NCBI GenBank assembly: GCA_963770765.1
Contig: CAVYQS010000017.1
Coordinates: forward strand, 1-64,000
Length of the DNA stretch: 64,000 nt
Direction of reading: 5' to 3'
Source: CAVPCY01 sp963770765
GTDB lineage: Bacteria; Actinomycetota; Coriobacteriia; Anaerosomatales; PHET01
Each line of letters opens with the position of its first letter. Position 1 is the stretch's first letter. Positions 61,626 through 64,000 of the stretch are shown here, in pieces. Made by a program: the position numbers and the translations under genes. Under the pieces are notes generated by a model. It was given only the letters and a program-made list of their open reading frames with translations, did no database searches and was not told the origin of the DNA.

Positions 61626-63128
61626 TCAGTACAGCCGAGCAGGCTTCTGGTCGTCTTCCGGCAGCTTGATGCCCCACTCGCCGAGTACCTTGGTGGCAGC
61701 CTTCTCGCCTGAGTCGAGGCAGTTCGGGACCCCGACTCCGTGGTACGCGCCCCCGCCCACGGCGAAACCGGGGATGCCGGCGCAACGAGACTCGATCTCG
61801 GCTACCCGCCCAAGGTGGCCCATCGTGTACTGCGGCATCCCACCCACCCAGCGGAACACGCGCGCGAACAGCGGCCGTGCCTCGGATTCGACGCCGAGCA
61901 GCTTGACGAATGCCAGCCGAGCGATCTCGATCAGCTCGTCATCGTCTCGCCCGACGATTCCCTGATCTCGGGGGCCTCCTACGAATCCCCTGAGCAAGAC
62001 GCGGCCGTCGGGGGCCCTGCCCGGCCACTTCGACGACATGAGCGAGATGCCGGTGACAGGCTCTTGTTCCACCGCCGGGGACAAGACCCCGTGCCAGTTC
62101 TTGTCGAAGGGGCACTCGGACTCGTCGAACGCCATCAGGATCGTGGCCGACGACGAACACGGTATGTCACCGATAAGCTCGCCCACGCGCTCATCCACGC
62201 CACCGGCAAGCGGCGAGGCGGCCCAGGCCTCAGCGCAGATCAGCACCGCATCGCCGCCCAGCGACTCTCCCGAGTCGAGCGTGACCCGGTATCCCCCTTC
62301 GGCGATGCGCTCGACGCGCGTGGCCGCCCGGCCGACATGTATGGAGTCACGTCCCGCCGCATCGGCCATCCGGTCGGTGAGCTCTTGCAGCCCGCCGAGA
62401 AACGATGTGAAGAACGTCCGCCGCTTCGCCCCGGGCTTGGGCGGATACTTCTTGCGCATCTCTTCGACCTTCTTGCGCTGCGCGAGAAAGCCGCGAACGA
62501 GAGAACCGTACTGCTGCTCCATCTCCAGGAGATAGGGGTATGTGGCAGCGAGCGACATCTCGCCGGGGTCCGAGCCGTTCACGCCGCCCACCAGAGGTTC
62601 GGCAAGACGGTCGAGGCACTCGCGCCCCATCCGGCGCACCACGAAGCTCTCGACCGACTCGTCGTTATCCTCACCCTCGGCGATCCTCTTCTTGGGTATG
62701 ACCAGGTCGAGCGCCATCCGGAACTTCGCGGGCCACGAGTACAGCGAGGTCGTGGCCATGGGGACGATCTTGGTGGGTGCGAACATCATGATGCCGTCGG
62801 GCATCTCCACCAGCCGGCCGTCCTTGACGATGAACGTCTTCTTGTTCTCGTCGAGTGTCCCGGTCTCCTGATCGAAGATGTCGAGGAGCTTCGCCACACG
62901 ATGGACCGCGGGTTTGTCGGTCAGAAACGAATCCGATCCGCCGTCGACGACGAAGGTTCCACCGGTGTCGGGATCGTCGACGTGAACGGTGTGGAGCTTC
63001 CCGCCAAGCCGGTCGTCCTTTTCGAGCAGGGTGAATGACACGTCATGGCCGGCATCGGCCGCTCGGCGGATCTTGTAGGCGGCACCGAGGCCGGCGACTC
63101 CTCCGCCGATGATGATGATGTGTTTCAA
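61626..63128 (-). CDS. hemY: HemY/CgoX-type porphyrinogen oxidase, copy 2
   Basis: This 500-residue paralogue of the preceding enzyme has IIIIGGGVAGLGAA, LEKDDRLGGKL and AVGGGAYHGVGVPNCLDSG. The two are collinear over their full length and share many identical segments (FAPTK, GGVNGSDP/GGVHGSDP, PQYTMGHL), so they arose by tandem duplication. TTG at 63128 has AGGAG at five bases and matches the other copy's start; GTG at 63134 is possible. One copy may serve a different substrate or electron acceptor. Confidence 0.92.
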   Translation of the reverse strand: MKHIIIIGGGVAGLGAAYKIRRAADAGHDVSFTLLEKDDRLGGKLHTVHVDDPDTGGTFVVDGGSDSFLTDKPAVHRVAKLLDIFDQETGTLDENKKTFIVKDGRLVEMPDGIMMFAPTKIVPMATTSLYSWPAKFRMALDLVIPKKRIAEGEDNDESVESFVVRRMGRECLDRLAEPLVGGVNGSDPGEMSLAATYPYLLEMEQQYGSLVRGFLAQRKKVEEMRKKYPPKPGAKRRTFFTSFLGGLQELTDRMADAAGRDSIHVGRAATRVERIAEGGYRVTLDSGESLGGDAVLICAEAWAASPLAGGVDERVGELIGDIPCSSSATILMAFDESECPFDKNWHGVLSPAVEQEPVTGISLMSSKWPGRAPDGRVLLRGFVGGPRDQGIVGRDDDELIEIARLAFVKLLGVESEARPLFARVFRWVGGMPQYTMGHLGRVAEIESRCAGIPGFAVGGGAYHGVGVPNCLDSGEKAATKVLGEWGIKLPEDDQKPARLY

Positions 63129-63218
63129 CGGCACTCCTGTTTCCGTGTGCGACGCAGGCGGTGGTCCCTTGCATCGCACGCCCCCGGGTGCCGGCTCGAA
63201 GGGCGCGCGAACGAAGAG

Positions 63219-64000
63219 CTAAGCGAGCTTGACCAGTTCCCGTGCGATCGCGTCGACGAGCACGGGGTGCTCGTTGGGCACCGGGACCCGTACGAACTCG
63301 ATGTCGAGATCGAGCGCCTTGCCCGCAGCGACGATATCGAGGTCGTACCTCGTCTCCATATGGTCTGTCATGAAGCCGATGGGGCAGACTGCGACGCCCT
63401 TGATCTGGGTGGCCGCAAGCGCTTCGAGGACCTCGTCCAGTTCGGGCCCGATCCACGCGCCGGGCCTGTTGCCCTTCGACTGGTACGCGAGGAACCAGGC
63501 ACGAGGAGCATCCGAACAGCCGAATATCTCGATCCCCTTCAAGAGGGGCGAGGCCGCATGCGCACCCTCGGTGAGTCCCAGTTTCAGCGCCACCGAGTTG
63601 GCGGTCCGCTCGAGGCCTGCCACGTAAGGATCGTCCTCGGTGAGATCACTTTCGGGCAGGCTGTGTGCCGAGAAGACCAGCGACGATGCCCTCATTGGGC
63701 TCGACGTCGGTGAGCGCCACAGCGGTGGCGCCAGCGAAGAAGCTCGCGTACTCGTCGAGCTCTGAGACGAGGGGGGCCTCGACGACGTTCACGCCGCCGA
63801 TCTCCTCGGCCGCCTCGTCGATCGCCGCACGGTACGCGCCGTGTGCGATCTTGCTTTCGAACGGTGACAGCGACACGGCGATGACCTTGTCACACCCGGT
63901 CGCCTTCAGCGCACCAAGAGCATCCTTGATGAACGGGTGCCAATACGCCATGCCGATGGCGACCGGCATGGGCGACCCCAGCTCGTCGAGGGAGTTCTCG
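63219..64000 (-). pseudogene. hemH: Ferrochelatase (HemH/CpfC), partial and frameshifted
   Basis: The C-terminal half (63219 to about 63690) has the metal-site FSAHSLPES and CPIGFMTDHMETRYDLDI, and the N-terminal half (about 63670 to the window edge) has MPVAIGMAYWHPFIKDAL. The halves are in different frames: one extra base between about 63668 and 63705 breaks the join VEPNEG / SSLVFSAH. The start lies beyond base 64000. The enzyme inserts Fe2+ into the porphyrin made by the adjacent HemY-type enzymes. The frameshift may be real or a sequence error. Confidence 0.8.

Overview
The window looks like a high-GC actinobacterial chromosome, most probably an anaerobic lineage of Coriobacteriia (OPB41/Anaerosomatales-like). 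This is inferred from the gene content: an actinobacterial obg-rpmA-rplU-rng-rodA-mreBCD block, two different [NiFe]-type hydrogenases, a giant multiheme cytochrome and Gram-positive-type heme genes. No database search was possible.

Region 1 (1-4.9 kb) is the right end of an integrated phage-like element. A leftward early operon (Xre regulator, HTH protein, small Cys protein, replication initiator, DnaC/IstB-type loader, SWIM-like protein, tiny membrane protein, HTH/zinc protein) faces a rightward zinc-finger protein and a tyrosine integrase. The element ends at the 3' end of tRNA-Ala(GGC); its left end lies outside the window. The initiator gene contains six palindromic iterons next to 12-bp repeats, which resembles a lambda-O-style origin inside the initiator gene.

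Region 2 (5.0-24.8 kb) is a leftward housekeeping block with many ATGA/GTGA stop-start overlaps. It reads, in transcription order: radC; mreB-mreC-mreD-mrdA-rodA; a DUF697 protein; two radical-SAM-linked genes; RNase G; rplU-rpmA-obg; proB-proA; nadD-yqeK; a LytR_C protein; rsfS; an EamA transporter.

Region 3 (25-31.6 kb) encodes a cytoplasmic group 3b-type (sulfhydrogenase-like) hydrogenase, followed by ndk, a TPR membrane protein and a cyclophilin lipoprotein. The hydrogenase large subunit ends exactly at its last metal-ligand motif. Its small subunit has Asp where the first proximal-cluster Cys normally sits.

Region 4 (31.7-47.2 kb) is mixed. It holds an EF-G paralogue, tRNA-Arg(CCG), DagK and PlsY, a ferredoxin, a BshC-like gene with a frameshift beside a BshB1-like deacetylase, a glycosyltransferase, an OsmC protein, a PilT ATPase fused to a receiver-like domain, an RNA methyltransferase, a cytochrome b5-like protein, a Crp/Fnr regulator and a large FAD/Fe-S oxidoreductase. 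That oxidoreductase has a Met-rich tail, a frameshift and two CsoR-like operator palindromes upstream.

Region 5 (47.3-64 kb) is the most interesting. A Tat-exported hydrogenase small subunit is followed by a large subunit whose essential C-terminal Cys codon is an in-frame TGA. Reading through it gives DPU-x2-C-x2-H and 20 further residues, and a 7-bp hairpin lies just downstream. This is best explained as a [NiFeSe] hydrogenase. It is followed by its cytochrome b, a HemN-like radical SAM protein, a hydrogenase protease, a 1385-residue multiheme cytochrome with five identical 228-bp repeats, a heme-motif HAMP sensor, two tandem HemY/CgoX-type oxidases and a ferrochelatase (frameshifted, cut by the window edge). 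Together the genes suggest H2 oxidation outside the membrane feeding electrons to quinones or to an extracellular multiheme conduit, with heme-supply genes alongside.
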